Positions 41,090 to 50,413 of a stretch of DNA of 64,000 bases are shown piece after piece. Both the position numbers and the translations under genes were made by a program. The stretch spans positions 248,001 through 312,000 of the forward strand of contig JAUISW010000001.1 of the NCBI GenBank assembly GCA_030434875.1, written 5' to 3'. The DNA comes from Lachnospiraceae bacterium C1.1 (GTDB taxonomy: Bacteria; Bacillota; Clostridia; Lachnospirales; Lachnospiraceae). Below the pieces are notes generated by a model. It made no database searches, was not told the origin of the DNA, and saw only the letters and a list, made by a program, of their open reading frames with translations. Position 1 is the stretch's first letter. Every line of letters starts with the position of its first letter.

Positions 41090-42688
41090 ATGAGCGATAG
41101 AGATGAAAGGGAATATGAAGATGTTTGCTATATGTGTCACAGGACGGAAAGAACTGCCGGCAAAATGTTCCATTTTCCCAATAATATTTGTGTCTGCAGC
41201 GACTGTTTAAGGACAACTATGGATAAGATGAGCCAGATGGATCTGTCTTCTATATACGGACAGGCTATGATGGATTTCCAGCAGCAGGCAGTTCAACATC
41301 AGAATCAGCAGGAAACTGCAAAGGATAATGCTGTATCAGATACAGAAAAGAAAGATGAAGAAAAAGTAACAGTTGAAAACATCGAAGATACTGAAAAAGC
41401 TGAAGATAAAAAAGACGAAGAAAAAAAAGACGACGATAAAAATAAGAAAAAGAACGGAAACTTTGGAATACCGGGCTTCCCGAATATTCAGTTTGTCAAC
41501 TGGTCAGACCTTGGTGGAGGCATGCCGGGAGGAAAGCGCGTAAAGAAAACTTCAAATGATGATATAAAGAAGGAGTTTGATTTTAAGAATATCCCACAGC
41601 CGCACAAGCTTAAGGAGATGCTGGATGAATATGTCATAGGACAGGACTATGCGAAGAAAGTAGTATCAGTAGCAGTTTACAATCATTATAAAAGGGTTCA
41701 GGCAGATCTGAACGGCGATAATGATGTTGAGATCAATAAGTCGAATATTCTTCTGCTCGGGCCGACAGGCTGCGGAAAGACCTATCTTGTAAAGACATTG
41801 GCAAAGTTATTAAAAGTGCCGCTTGCGATCGCTGATGCTACTTCACTTACGGAGGCTGGTTATATAGGAGATGATATAGAGTCTGTTATTTCAAAGCTTC
41901 TTGCAGCAGCAGATAATGATGTGGCAAAAGCTCAATGCGGAATAATCTTTGTGGATGAGATCGACAAGATCGCAAAAAAGAAAAATACTAACAGCAGAGA
42001 TGTAAGCGGTGAAAGCGTTCAGCAGGGAATGCTTAAGCTTTTGGAAGGTGCCGAGGTAGAAGTCCCTGTTGGAGCTAATTCAAAAAATGCTATGGTTCCG
42101 CTTGAAACTGTAAATACAAAGAATATTCTTTTCATCTGTGGCGGAGCTTTTCCTGATCTTGATGAGATCATCAGACAGAGACTCACGAAGGAAACTTCTA
42201 TAGGTTTTAATTCAGAGTTGAAAGATCGTTGGGACAAAGAAAAGAATATCCTTAAGAAGGTGACGGTAGAAGACATTAAGAAATTTGGTATGATACCGGA
42301 ATTTATAGGCAGATTGCCAATACTCTGTCCGATGGAAGGTCTCACAGAGGATATGTATGTTAAAATTTTAAGAGAACCCAAAAATGCGATCATAAAGCAG
42401 TATGAAAAACTGCTTGAAATGGATGAGGTGCAGCTTAAATTTACAGATGATGCCCTGAGATCAATTGCTAAAGTTGCAATGGAGAAGGATACAGGAGCAA
42501 GAGCGCTTCGATCTATAATAGAAGAATTTATGCTTGATATAATGTTCGAAGTTCCAAGAGATCCTAATATAGGCCGGGTTACTATTACCAAGGAATACAT
42601 AGAGAAGACCGGCGGACCGATAATTGATCTTAGAGGTGTAGCGGAGCTGGAAGAAGAGACAACACCAAAGATTGGAGTCGATGAGTGA
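41090..42688 (+). CDS. clpX: ClpX-like AAA+ unfoldase with extended charged linker
   Basis: This 532-aa protein has a ClpX-type zinc finger (Cys13-x2-Cys16, Cys36-x2-Cys39), then an unusual 100-residue insert rich in Gln, Glu, Asp and Lys (about 62-160). The AAA+ module follows: Walker A GPTGCGKT (224-231), pore loop EAGYIGDD (255-262), Walker B IIFVDEID (285-292), and sensor regions including PEFIGRLP and GARALRS. The ClpP-docking tripeptide IGF (371-373) is retained. The segment equivalent to the RKH pore loop reads GANSKNAMVPLE, without Arg-Lys-His. Standard ClpX is about 420 aa, so this is a divergent ClpX, possibly a paralogue. No clpP or tig is adjacent. Its stop overlaps the next start. 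Confidence 0.85.
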   Translation: MSDRDEREYEDVCYMCHRTERTAGKMFHFPNNICVCSDCLRTTMDKMSQMDLSSIYGQAMMDFQQQAVQHQNQQETAKDNAVSDTEKKDEEKVTVENIEDTEKAEDKKDEEKKDDDKNKKKNGNFGIPGFPNIQFVNWSDLGGGMPGGKRVKKTSNDDIKKEFDFKNIPQPHKLKEMLDEYVIGQDYAKKVVSVAVYNHYKRVQADLNGDNDVEINKSNILLLGPTGCGKTYLVKTLAKLLKVPLAIADATSLTEAGYIGDDIESVISKLLAAADNDVAKAQCGIIFVDEIDKIAKKKNTNSRDVSGESVQQGMLKLLEGAEVEVPVGANSKNAMVPLETVNTKNILFICGGAFPDLDEIIRQRLTKETSIGFNSELKDRWDKEKNILKKVTVEDIKKFGMIPEFIGRLPILCPMEGLTEDMYVKILREPKNAIIKQYEKLLEMDEVQLKFTDDALRSIAKVAMEKDTGARALRSIIEEFMLDIMFEVPRDPNIGRVTITKEYIEKTGGPIIDLRGVAELEEETTPKIGVDE

Positions 42689-43092
42689 AAAAGGCAGGTT
42701 ATTTTCTGATTTCTGCGGCACTTGCGGGTACAGACCTTTTCTTAAAGGATAATATGGAGCGCAGAAAAGTTCCGGGTTTGATAAAAAATACCGGTTTTGC
42801 TGGGAGTCGTTTAAAAAAATATCCAAATATAGTAATGATGGTGTCAGCAGTGTTTACCTCCATGATCGCGTTATATATTGCCTTTGGAAAAGAGTCAGGC
42901 AAAAATAGTTCGATAAAAAAGATAGGCTGGAGTTTTGTTCTTGGCGGAGCATTGAGTAACAGTGCTGACAGGATCAGAAAAAATTACGTGGTGGATTACA
43001 TACCTATCGGAAAATTTGTTTATAATATTTCTGATTTCTTTATCTATATAGGAGCATTGATCGCCGCAGCTGCGGATTTTTTAGAGAAATAA
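42685..43092 (+). CDS. Signal peptidase II (LspA)-like membrane protein
   Basis: This 135-aa protein has four hydrophobic segments and retains LspA landmarks: NTGFAGSR near 31-38 (compare NTGAAFS), GGALSNSADRIRKNYVVDYI near 91-110 with the first catalytic Asp, and YNISDFF near 118-124 with the second. Prolipoprotein signal peptidase cleaves before the lipid-modified Cys. It is short and divergent from standard LspA, so it may be a specialised paralogue. It starts at GTG 42685, overlapping the clpX stop by 4 bp, which indicates translational coupling. Confidence 0.65.
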   Translation: MKKAGYFLISAALAGTDLFLKDNMERRKVPGLIKNTGFAGSRLKKYPNIVMMVSAVFTSMIALYIAFGKESGKNSSIKKIGWSFVLGGALSNSADRIRKNYVVDYIPIGKFVYNISDFFIYIGALIAAAADFLEK

Positions 43093-43121
43093 TGAAATTC
43101 TATGCTAAACTATGGTATAGT
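43093..43121 (+). promoter_or_regulatory. Promoter with extended -10 for carbamate kinase
   Basis: TATAGT at 43116-43121 is preceded by TGG; the -35 candidate TGAAAT at 43093-43098 is poor but 17 bp away. Confidence 0.35.
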
Positions 43122-43164
43122 AAGAGAAAGATATAAAGAAAAAGTATTTGGAGAGGTGGATAAA

Positions 43165-44100
43165 ATGGCTAATATCAGGGCAGTGGTGTCACTTGGACAC
43201 AAAGCTTTGGGATATACAACAAATGAGCAGCTTAATGCGGTAAAAAAAGCTGCAAAATCACTCGCAGATCTTGTAGAGAATGGATATGACCTTGCAATAA
43301 CTCATTCAAACAGGCCTCAGGTGTCTATGATTCATAAGGCTATGACAGAATTAAGAAGAACATATCCGGATTATTCACCGGCTGCAATGTGTGTATGTTC
43401 AGCAATGAGCCAGGGTTATGTTGGCTACGATATACAGAATTCGCTTAAGGCGGAGCTCCTTTCAAGAGGTATATCAAAGAGTGTTGCGACAATCCTTACC
43501 CAGGTTACAGTTGATCCTTATGATAAGGCTTTTTATGAGCCTACCAAAGTGATCGGAAGGCACATGACAGCTGAAGAAGCCAGCATGGAAGAGAGAAAGG
43601 GCAACTTTACAAAGGAAGATCCCGGAAAAGGTTATCTCAGAGTTGTTGCTGCTCCCAAACCTATAGAAATAGTTGAAATTGAAGCCATAAGAACACTCTA
43701 TGATGCAGGTCAGATAGTTGTTGCAGCAGGTGGCGGCGGAATACCTGTAATTGAGCAGAATTGCAATCTTAAAGGTGCAAGTGCTGTCATAGAGAAGGAT
43801 TCGATAGCATCACTGCTCGCTAAGGATCTTGATGCAGATGTCCTTATAATACTGACAGGTGTTGAGACCGTAATGAAGAATTTTGGCAAGGAAAATGCGG
43901 AGACGATCCGTAATATGAATCTTGCTGATGCAAAGAAAATGATAGAAGCAGGAGAATTTGAGGAAGGAACCATGCTCCCTAAAATTGAAGCTGCTATCGA
44001 ATTCCTTGAGTCAAAGAAAGACGGTAAGGTACTTATAACCTCATTAGAGGCAGTAGAAGAGGCTATAGCCGGAAACAACGGAACAATAATCAGTTTCTGA
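43165..44100 (+). CDS. arcC: Carbamate kinase
   Basis: This 311-aa amino-acid-kinase fold enzyme interconverts carbamoyl phosphate plus ADP with carbamate plus ATP, often in arginine or purine fermentation. The N-terminus SLGHKALGYTT replaces the textbook ALGGNAL, a form I recall from other clostridial carbamate kinases. The second motif reads THSNRPQVS where NGPQVG is usual. Other blocks are conserved: CSAMSQGYVGYDIQN, TQVTVDPYDKAF, AAPKPIEIVEIEAI, AAGGGGIPVIE and KGASAVIEKD. No arcA or arcB is nearby. I chose ATG 43165 because GGAGAGGTGG lies just upstream; a longer frame from 43102 is unlikely. Confidence 0.88.
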   Translation: MANIRAVVSLGHKALGYTTNEQLNAVKKAAKSLADLVENGYDLAITHSNRPQVSMIHKAMTELRRTYPDYSPAAMCVCSAMSQGYVGYDIQNSLKAELLSRGISKSVATILTQVTVDPYDKAFYEPTKVIGRHMTAEEASMEERKGNFTKEDPGKGYLRVVAAPKPIEIVEIEAIRTLYDAGQIVVAAGGGGIPVIEQNCNLKGASAVIEKDSIASLLAKDLDADVLIILTGVETVMKNFGKENAETIRNMNLADAKKMIEAGEFEEGTMLPKIEAAIEFLESKKDGKVLITSLEAVEEAIAGNNGTIISF

Positions 44101-44134
44101 TATATTAATTCATAGATCTATATATTAAAAATCT

Positions 44135-44175
44135 GAAAGTCAAGTTGCTTTATTTATAAAAGCGGCCTGACTTTC
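44135..44175 (+). terminator. Hairpin after carbamate kinase
   Basis: GAAAGTCAAGTTGCTTT pairs with AAAGCGGCCTGACTTTC using several G-T pairs. It is followed by only a short T-rich run. Confidence 0.55.
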
Positions 44176-44194
44176 TTATCGTAAGGAGAACATA

Positions 44195-45670
44195 ATGCTC
44201 TTTAATACATTAGACTTTTTATTCTTTCTCCCGCTGGTGTTTGCACTTTACTGGGTATGCTCGGAGAGGATAAGATGGATAGTACTCTTAATGGTGAGCT
44301 GGTATTTTTATATCTCGCTTAATCCGCAGTATTTTCCGATACTCTTGTTTACAACTTTTATAAGCTGGGCGGCAGGAATTGCAATGAATAGAGAAGACAG
44401 TCAGAATCGAAAAAAGAACTATCTGATTCTTTCAGTTGTAGTTTCTCTTGCATTTTTACTGTTCTTTAAATACTTTAATTTTATGACAGAATCGGCTGCG
44501 GCTATTGCAAACTGTTTTGGATTGAAGATGCAGCCGTATACACTAAAACTGGTGCAGCCTGCAGGTATATCATTCTATACTTTTATGACGGTCAGTTATC
44601 TGGCAGATGTCTACAAGGGAAAAATGCAGGCTCAGACAAATTTTGCAAAGTATGCGCTTCATATCTCATTTTTCCCGCAGGTGATAGCAGGTCCGATAGG
44701 AAGAGCACCGGAGCTGATGGATCAGTTTTTTGCAAAGAGAGCATTTGATCCTGAAAAGGCAGAAAGCGGACTAAGAATGATGCTTTGGGGATATTTTAAG
44801 AAGCTGATAGTTGCAGATTCGCTTTCAATTTATGTTGATAATGTATACAGGGCAGTTCCGTATTATTTTGGTATGACCTTTATAATTACATCTATAATGT
44901 ATACCTTTCAGATATATTGTGATTTTTCGGGATATTCAGATATAGCGATCGGTGTAGCGAGACTTTTTAATATAGACTTGATGAGTAACTTTAAGAGTCC
45001 GTATTTTTCAAGGTCGATCAGAGAATTCTGGTCAAGGTGGCATATCTCACTCTCCACATGGTTTAGAGACTATGTTTATATTCCGCTTGGAGGAAGCAGA
45101 AAGGGAGAGTTTAAGAAAAACAGAAATCAGCTTATAACCATGCTTGTCAGTGGCCTTTGGCATGGGGCTGACTGGACTTTCGTTATATGGGGAGGTCTTC
45201 ACGGTATTTATCAGATAATAGAGGGTCTTTTCAGAAAGATATTTGTAAAAAAAGAGAATGCGGATAAAGAAAGACCAAAGGCTCTTGTTATAGCATCAGA
45301 TTTTTTTCATTGGGCAATTACTTTTGCGATGGTAGATATTGCCTGGATATTTTTCAGAGCTGATTCTATTTCTGATGCCTTCTTTATTGTAACGCACATG
45401 CATAATGGTGTAATATTGCACTTTGCTAATGCGTGGACAAAGATGATGGTAGATATGGATCTTACTGTGGTAGCACTGCTTGAGGTTTTTGCAGCAATTG
45501 CGGCGCTTATGATCTATGATTTTATTTCTTTGAAGCATGATATTTCAACAGAGCTTGGGAAGATCAAGCTCCCGATCAGATGGCTTATTTATGTAGCTCT
45601 AACTTCACTCATAGTGATCTCTGAATTACATGGCGGAACATCACAGACTTTTATATATTTTAACTTCTGA
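44195..45670 (+). CDS. MBOAT-family O-acyltransferase (AlgI/DltB type), first copy
   Basis: This 491-aa polytopic protein has about ten to eleven membrane helices. MBOAT hallmarks are the QVIAGPIGRAPELMDQF block near 165-182, CDFSGYSDIAIG near 245-256, FWSRWHISLSTWFRDYVYIPLGG near 282-305 and the catalytic His region SGLWHGADWTFVIWGG near 320-335. Such enzymes carry acyl groups, usually acetyl, across the membrane for transfer to polysaccharide or teichoic acid by an SGNH partner. The next gene encodes such a partner. GTAAGGAG lies upstream of ATG 44195. Confidence 0.9.
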   Translation: MLFNTLDFLFFLPLVFALYWVCSERIRWIVLLMVSWYFYISLNPQYFPILLFTTFISWAAGIAMNREDSQNRKKNYLILSVVVSLAFLLFFKYFNFMTESAAAIANCFGLKMQPYTLKLVQPAGISFYTFMTVSYLADVYKGKMQAQTNFAKYALHISFFPQVIAGPIGRAPELMDQFFAKRAFDPEKAESGLRMMLWGYFKKLIVADSLSIYVDNVYRAVPYYFGMTFIITSIMYTFQIYCDFSGYSDIAIGVARLFNIDLMSNFKSPYFSRSIREFWSRWHISLSTWFRDYVYIPLGGSRKGEFKKNRNQLITMLVSGLWHGADWTFVIWGGLHGIYQIIEGLFRKIFVKKENADKERPKALVIASDFFHWAITFAMVDIAWIFFRADSISDAFFIVTHMHNGVILHFANAWTKMMVDMDLTVVALLEVFAAIAALMIYDFISLKHDISTELGKIKLPIRWLIYVALTSLIVISELHGGTSQTFIYFNF

Positions 45671-45749
45671 TCCGAAAAAGCCAATGATGGCAATAATTTA
45701 GATTTTAGAGAGCGATAAATTACGCTAAAGTTGAAAATTAGGTGACTTT

Positions 45750-46799
45750 ATGAAAAAATTTTTGATAAAATGCATTTGCTTTGCGCTTATACTTGGGATC
45801 ATATTTATTCCTTCAGCGGTTATATTAGATCCTTATAATGTTTTTCATCCAGATGAGATTGTTAATAATGGAGTAGAGCCAAATAAGAGATTTATAAAGA
45901 TGAGAAATGTCCTTAAGCATCCGGATAAATATGATTCGCTACTTTTTGGTTCATCCAGAGTTGGTTTTTTTGATGTTGCGAAAATGGAGGATGGTAATTA
46001 TTATGATATGTCATATTCCGAGGGAACTCCGGCGGAGCATCTTGAGGACCTGAAGATTCTCATAAATCATGGCATTATTCCTAAAAATGTTACAATAGGT
46101 ATAGATGATATATCTTATTTTGTGGATCCGACATTTCATTATCAGCAGCTTTATAGAAGAGGATTTCCATGGGAAGGAGATTTTCTTGAAAAATTAAAGT
46201 TTTATTTAGGTTATTTTGATATCATTACTTTATCTGATTCCATCGAAGTTATTAGTGAGCATAAAAATACGGATCCTGATTATGGAAAGAGACTTCTCGA
46301 AACAGGTACAGAAAATCTTGAGATACCTACAGGATTTAATTATGAAAAGACAGAGGCTACCTGGTCGGATTATTATTCTCCTAGGGAGGATTCATTCAAG
46401 GAGATACAGGAAATCGTTGATCTTTGCGATGAGTATGATATAAAGCTCAGGATATTTACTAATCCTATCAATGGTTATACATATCAGAAAGATATTGCAA
46501 ACGGTTATATAGTTTTCCTTGGAGAGCTTGCAGAAATAACTGATTATTATAATTTCAGCGGATTTAATAATGTTACACTGGATATGAATAATTATTATGA
46601 AACAAGTCATTTTTGTCCGGAGATAGCAGATAAGATCATAGACTGCGTTTATAATGGCGTGACGGAAAAGGAACTTCTTGCTCAGGGATTTGGTATGCAT
46701 GTGACAAGAGATAATGTTGATGAACTGACAAAGATACTTTATGACCAGGCTGTTAATTATGATCTTCCTGCCAACACATATCCTGATGTGAATAAATAA
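45750..46799 (+). CDS. SGNH-like protein, probable partner of the first MBOAT protein
   Basis: This 349-aa protein has an N-terminal signal-anchor (about residues 5-25) and an extracytoplasmic domain. The block LLFGSSRVGFFD (Ser68/Ser69) stands where SGNH and AlgJ/DltD-like proteins carry the nucleophile, VTIGIDDISYFVD is an inner strand block, and YYETSHFCPEIADKI near 284-299 has the Ser/His expected at the C-terminal catalytic site. Sequence is diverged from well-described families. Its position 79 bp after an MBOAT gene indicates that it completes O-acylation outside the membrane. Start ATG 45750 has AGGTGA upstream. Confidence 0.65.
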   Translation: MKKFLIKCICFALILGIIFIPSAVILDPYNVFHPDEIVNNGVEPNKRFIKMRNVLKHPDKYDSLLFGSSRVGFFDVAKMEDGNYYDMSYSEGTPAEHLEDLKILINHGIIPKNVTIGIDDISYFVDPTFHYQQLYRRGFPWEGDFLEKLKFYLGYFDIITLSDSIEVISEHKNTDPDYGKRLLETGTENLEIPTGFNYEKTEATWSDYYSPREDSFKEIQEIVDLCDEYDIKLRIFTNPINGYTYQKDIANGYIVFLGELAEITDYYNFSGFNNVTLDMNNYYETSHFCPEIADKIIDCVYNGVTEKELLAQGFGMHVTRDNVDELTKILYDQAVNYDLPANTYPDVNK

Positions 46800-46997
46800 C
46801 AGCAGATCAGCGTTTATAATGATCGTAATTATTAAATTTGAAAAAAATATGAAACACTAATGACATAATTCGATATAAGTGATATATTTTATAATAAAGT
46901 ATACACTTTATATGCTTACTAAGCGCCTGTTTACGTGTGGTAAAGAGCGTAATTATATAGTAAGAAGTGTGGTAAAAAGTTTTATATGGAGGACGAG

Positions 46998-49900
46998 ATG
47001 AGAAAGAGGTTAAATTCTTTAATGGCTGTTTTTCTTTCGGCGAGTCTGCTTTTCGGTCTGAATTCCGGAGAGTTATCATGGGCTGCTTCGATAAACAGTG
47101 TGAAAGAGAGCTCTGCGGTAAGTGCATCTTCAGTTAGCACTGCGTCAGCAAATTCAACTTCAGTTGATAGTGTATCTGCAGCTGATAATAAAGAAAGTGT
47201 GACGATCAAAACAAGCAGCAGCTCAGGCGAAGTTAGTGAAGGATCAGTAAGTGAGACTTCGACCAAATCAGTGGAAAGTGGCACATCAGCAGGAACTGCA
47301 AGTGATAATAAAACAGATTCATCAACTACAAGTTCAAATGCGTCAGATACAGTTTCATCAGATACATCTGACAGTGTTTCATCAAATGAAACTACTGTAA
47401 GCAAAAATAATACAGATGATTCATCTTCTGAGAGCGCAAATGAGGTTTCATCAAATGAAACAGATGAGTCTCTGGATGCAGAGAGTGTCTCAGATCCGTC
47501 TATTACGATTGATATCAGCGAAATAGAAAAAAATAATGAAGTTGACTTTGATGACAGTTCAAAGTCAGTATCACCTAATATAACCTTTGAAAACTGCGAT
47601 GATTACAGTACGAAGGTAAGATATTCTTATACTTTAAGCGGTAATACAAAGTCAGACCTCAAGAGTTTTGAGCCTACCGATGCAGGCGTTTACAGTGTGT
47701 CTGTATGTGCTACAGCTACAAAGGGTGATATAAGCGTAAACAAAACTGCAGAGTTTAATTATACGATCAAGCCTTTGGAACTTACAATAAGTTCTAAGAG
47801 TGCGAGTTATTCAATAACTGATGGTACAGGCGCACTTTCTGAGCCTTTTGTATGTCATGAACTCGAAGAAACACCGAAATTACCCGGAGATGATTCGTTT
47901 GAATATAATTTCACCGGTTCTGTTTCTGCAGCAGGTGTTTCAGATAATACATTTACGGTTTCTGCAGGAAAAAATACAGATCTTGATAACTACAACCTTA
48001 CATTGAAGTTTGGAACTCTTACAGTTACAAGCGGATTTGATGAGAATGTCAATGATATGGGTGAGGTTCGCTCTGTAAAGGCAACGATGGATGCCAAGGG
48101 CAGAGTAAAGGTAAAATGGAAAAAGCCGGTTAATGCAAAGAAACTTACTTACAGCGTATATAGAATGAACGCTGACACAAGCTGGACTCTTATTTCAGAA
48201 AAACAGAAAAAGGCAGTTTATACAGACACTGCAGCTTTTGATGCTGTTTCTGTAAGCAGCAATCTTGTTTATAAGATCCTTGCGTATGGATATGACGGAT
48301 CAGGAAATTATGGTGTAAGTGATGAACCGGGATATGCTCAGTGTACACCTAGGATGATAAGTGCTCAGAGCGGTGCAAGCTACGCTTATATTGATCTTCA
48401 GTTTGCAAATATCGGAAACAGCAGCTATATCATTCAGCATGCAGCGAAATCAAAAACAAATAGTGAAACGATCACTGCAGCTGCTTCTGCTATGACAAGC
48501 TCAAAATACTCAAAGAAGAGTGCAAATATTCAGACGCTGCATTATTATGATGCCGGTGGAAAAGATATTACAATTGCAAAGCAGAAGAATATCAATTTCT
48601 ATTTCAGAGTTGCAGCTGCGGCACGTACTATTACCGATTATGGTAAACAGATAACTATTCCGGAAACTTCATATACATCTTGGAAAAAGGTGAAGCTTAC
48701 AAGCGGATCTGCACCTGAAGTTGAAGCTTTTTCTGATGGTATGTCATCGATCCACTTTACTTATACAAAGGTAAAGAAGGCAACAGGTTATCTTATTGAG
48801 TATTCAACAAACCCTAATTTCACATCCTCTTCCAATGGAGTATATGTAAAGAAGTTTGTAACAAAGAAGACCACCGGTGATTATAAATCATGGTATACAA
48901 ATCGTAAGGTAGCACTTACAGATCTTGCAATGGGTGTCCCGTATTATTTCAGGGTAACTGCTTATACAGGCGGATATGCTACAGATGATACATCTGATGT
49001 AAATGGAAATGCAGGTGTTACATCAGAAGTTGTAAGTGAGTATGGAAGACCTAAGGCTCCTACAAATCTTACAGCTGAGTATTATGAAGACAGTGAAGCA
49101 AGAGCTGATGCAAAGCTTGACTGGGAATATGATACAAGTGATTACGGAAGTCACATTGTAGGTTATGTAGTTTCCAGACAGGTATACAGCTATAATAAAA
49201 CTACAAAGAAATATGATACTGAAGACGGTTCTGAAACATGGCTTGTTCCTTTAAGTACATATACATCAGGAACGAAGTCTACAAAGAAGAAATACAGAAA
49301 TACATGGGGAGACAGAATTCCTAACGGTGAAATGGTAGAATACAGAGTTTCCTCTGTTTACTACAATGAATCCAACACCAGCATTGGCGAAAAAGGATAT
49401 GTGCTTGGTGAACCTGCAACAGTTGATTATATGAATCCCAGCACTGTTACATTTAAGAAGAGTAAGTATACAGTTGGTGTTGGAAATACTGTACAGACAG
49501 CACTCAAGATAAGACCGGGAAAGACAACTAACGAGGAAGTTGAGTATTCACTTGAATCTGATGATGTTGACGATCCGACAGACTATGTTAAGGTCAGCAG
49601 TACAGGCGTTATTACAGGAGTAAAGAAACTTTCAAGTTCAAAGTATATATATCTTTATGTAAGATCTAAGTCAGATCCTTCTAACGTATATGGAAAGACA
49701 AGGATTAAGGTTAAATCATCCAGCAGCGATTCAGACAGCTCCAGTGATTCAGATAGTTCAAGTGGTTCAGATTCATCAAGCCTTGTTGTCTGCATCGATC
49801 CCGGACATGGCGGAAGCGATGATGGAGCTTCATCAGGTGGATATGATGAGAAGGACATCAATCTTGCAATTGCTAAAAAGGTAGGAAGCTATCTTGAAGA

Positions 49901-50342
49901 TGCAGGTGCAAAAGTTTACTATACCAGAACATCTGACACATATGTTAGTCTTACTGATAGAACAGACTATGCTCAGGATAAGGGATGCAATCTCTTTGTA
50001 AGTATTCATTGTAATTCCGGATCTGATTCTGCCAAGGGTACAGAAGTGTATTATTCAGTTAAATCTTCTTATGCAAAGAAGACACTGGCTTCAAAGATAA
50101 GCTCAGCTGTATCTGATGCACTGGATACTACTAACCGAGGTGCAAAGACAAGAACCGGAAGCAGCGGAGATGACTATTACTCAGTAATCCGTACATCAGC
50201 AGCAAAGGGAATACCCGGACTGATCGTTGAGCATGGATTTATGACAAATTCATCAGACCTGTCAAAGCTGACAGACAGCGATTATCAGAAGAAAGCAGCA
50301 AAAGCAGAGGCAAATGCAATTATTAATTATTGGAATAAGTAA
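46998..50342 (+). CDS. Large secreted N-acetylmuramoyl-L-alanine amidase with Ser-rich and FnIII-like regions
   Basis: This 1114-aa protein has a signal peptide (MRKRLNSLMAVFLSASLLFG, cleavage after SWA near 29) and a Ser/Thr/Asn-rich region to about 180. Beta repeats with MBG-like character cover about 185-350. Several fibronectin-III-like modules follow (about 355-800), then a Big-2-like domain (about 815-905) and a Ser/Asp linker. The C-terminal Amidase_3 domain (about 930-1114) has the zinc and catalytic residues in DPGHGGSDDG, YDEKDINLA, SIHCNSG and IVEHGFM. It cuts the amide bond between MurNAc and the stem peptide. I prefer ATG 46998, because GGAGG at 46988-46992 fits it and would overlap the ATG at 46986. 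Confidence 0.88.
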   Translation: MRKRLNSLMAVFLSASLLFGLNSGELSWAASINSVKESSAVSASSVSTASANSTSVDSVSAADNKESVTIKTSSSSGEVSEGSVSETSTKSVESGTSAGTASDNKTDSSTTSSNASDTVSSDTSDSVSSNETTVSKNNTDDSSSESANEVSSNETDESLDAESVSDPSITIDISEIEKNNEVDFDDSSKSVSPNITFENCDDYSTKVRYSYTLSGNTKSDLKSFEPTDAGVYSVSVCATATKGDISVNKTAEFNYTIKPLELTISSKSASYSITDGTGALSEPFVCHELEETPKLPGDDSFEYNFTGSVSAAGVSDNTFTVSAGKNTDLDNYNLTLKFGTLTVTSGFDENVNDMGEVRSVKATMDAKGRVKVKWKKPVNAKKLTYSVYRMNADTSWTLISEKQKKAVYTDTAAFDAVSVSSNLVYKILAYGYDGSGNYGVSDEPGYAQCTPRMISAQSGASYAYIDLQFANIGNSSYIIQHAAKSKTNSETITAAASAMTSSKYSKKSANIQTLHYYDAGGKDITIAKQKNINFYFRVAAAARTITDYGKQITIPETSYTSWKKVKLTSGSAPEVEAFSDGMSSIHFTYTKVKKATGYLIEYSTNPNFTSSSNGVYVKKFVTKKTTGDYKSWYTNRKVALTDLAMGVPYYFRVTAYTGGYATDDTSDVNGNAGVTSEVVSEYGRPKAPTNLTAEYYEDSEARADAKLDWEYDTSDYGSHIVGYVVSRQVYSYNKTTKKYDTEDGSETWLVPLSTYTSGTKSTKKKYRNTWGDRIPNGEMVEYRVSSVYYNESNTSIGEKGYVLGEPATVDYMNPSTVTFKKSKYTVGVGNTVQTALKIRPGKTTNEEVEYSLESDDVDDPTDYVKVSSTGVITGVKKLSSSKYIYLYVRSKSDPSNVYGKTRIKVKSSSSDSDSSSDSDSSSGSDSSSLVVCIDPGHGGSDDGASSGGYDEKDINLAIAKKVGSYLEDAGAKVYYTRTSDTYVSLTDRTDYAQDKGCNLFVSIHCNSGSDSAKGTEVYYSVKSSYAKKTLASKISSAVSDALDTTNRGAKTRTGSSGDDYYSVIRTSAAKGIPGLIVEHGFMTNSSDLSKLTDSDYQKKAAKAEANAIINYWNK

Positions 50343-50363
50343 ACAGAATTAAGAAGTTTAAGA

Positions 50364-50398
50364 TGTCAAAGCCGCTTTTTATAAAAGCGGCTTTGACA
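50364..50398. terminator. Strong hairpin between amidase and lipoprotein genes
   Basis: TGTCAAAGCCGCTTTT pairs with AAAAGCGGCTTTGACA, a 16-bp perfect stem with a 3-nt loop. T-runs lie inside the stem rather than after it. Confidence 0.6.
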
Positions 50399-50413
50399 AA
50401 AATTGGAGGTTAA

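Noticed and set aside
46982..47404. Minus-strand open frame opposite the amidase N-terminus
   Set aside because: It is a shadow of the Ser/Thr-rich coding region; no start signal and no family resemblance.
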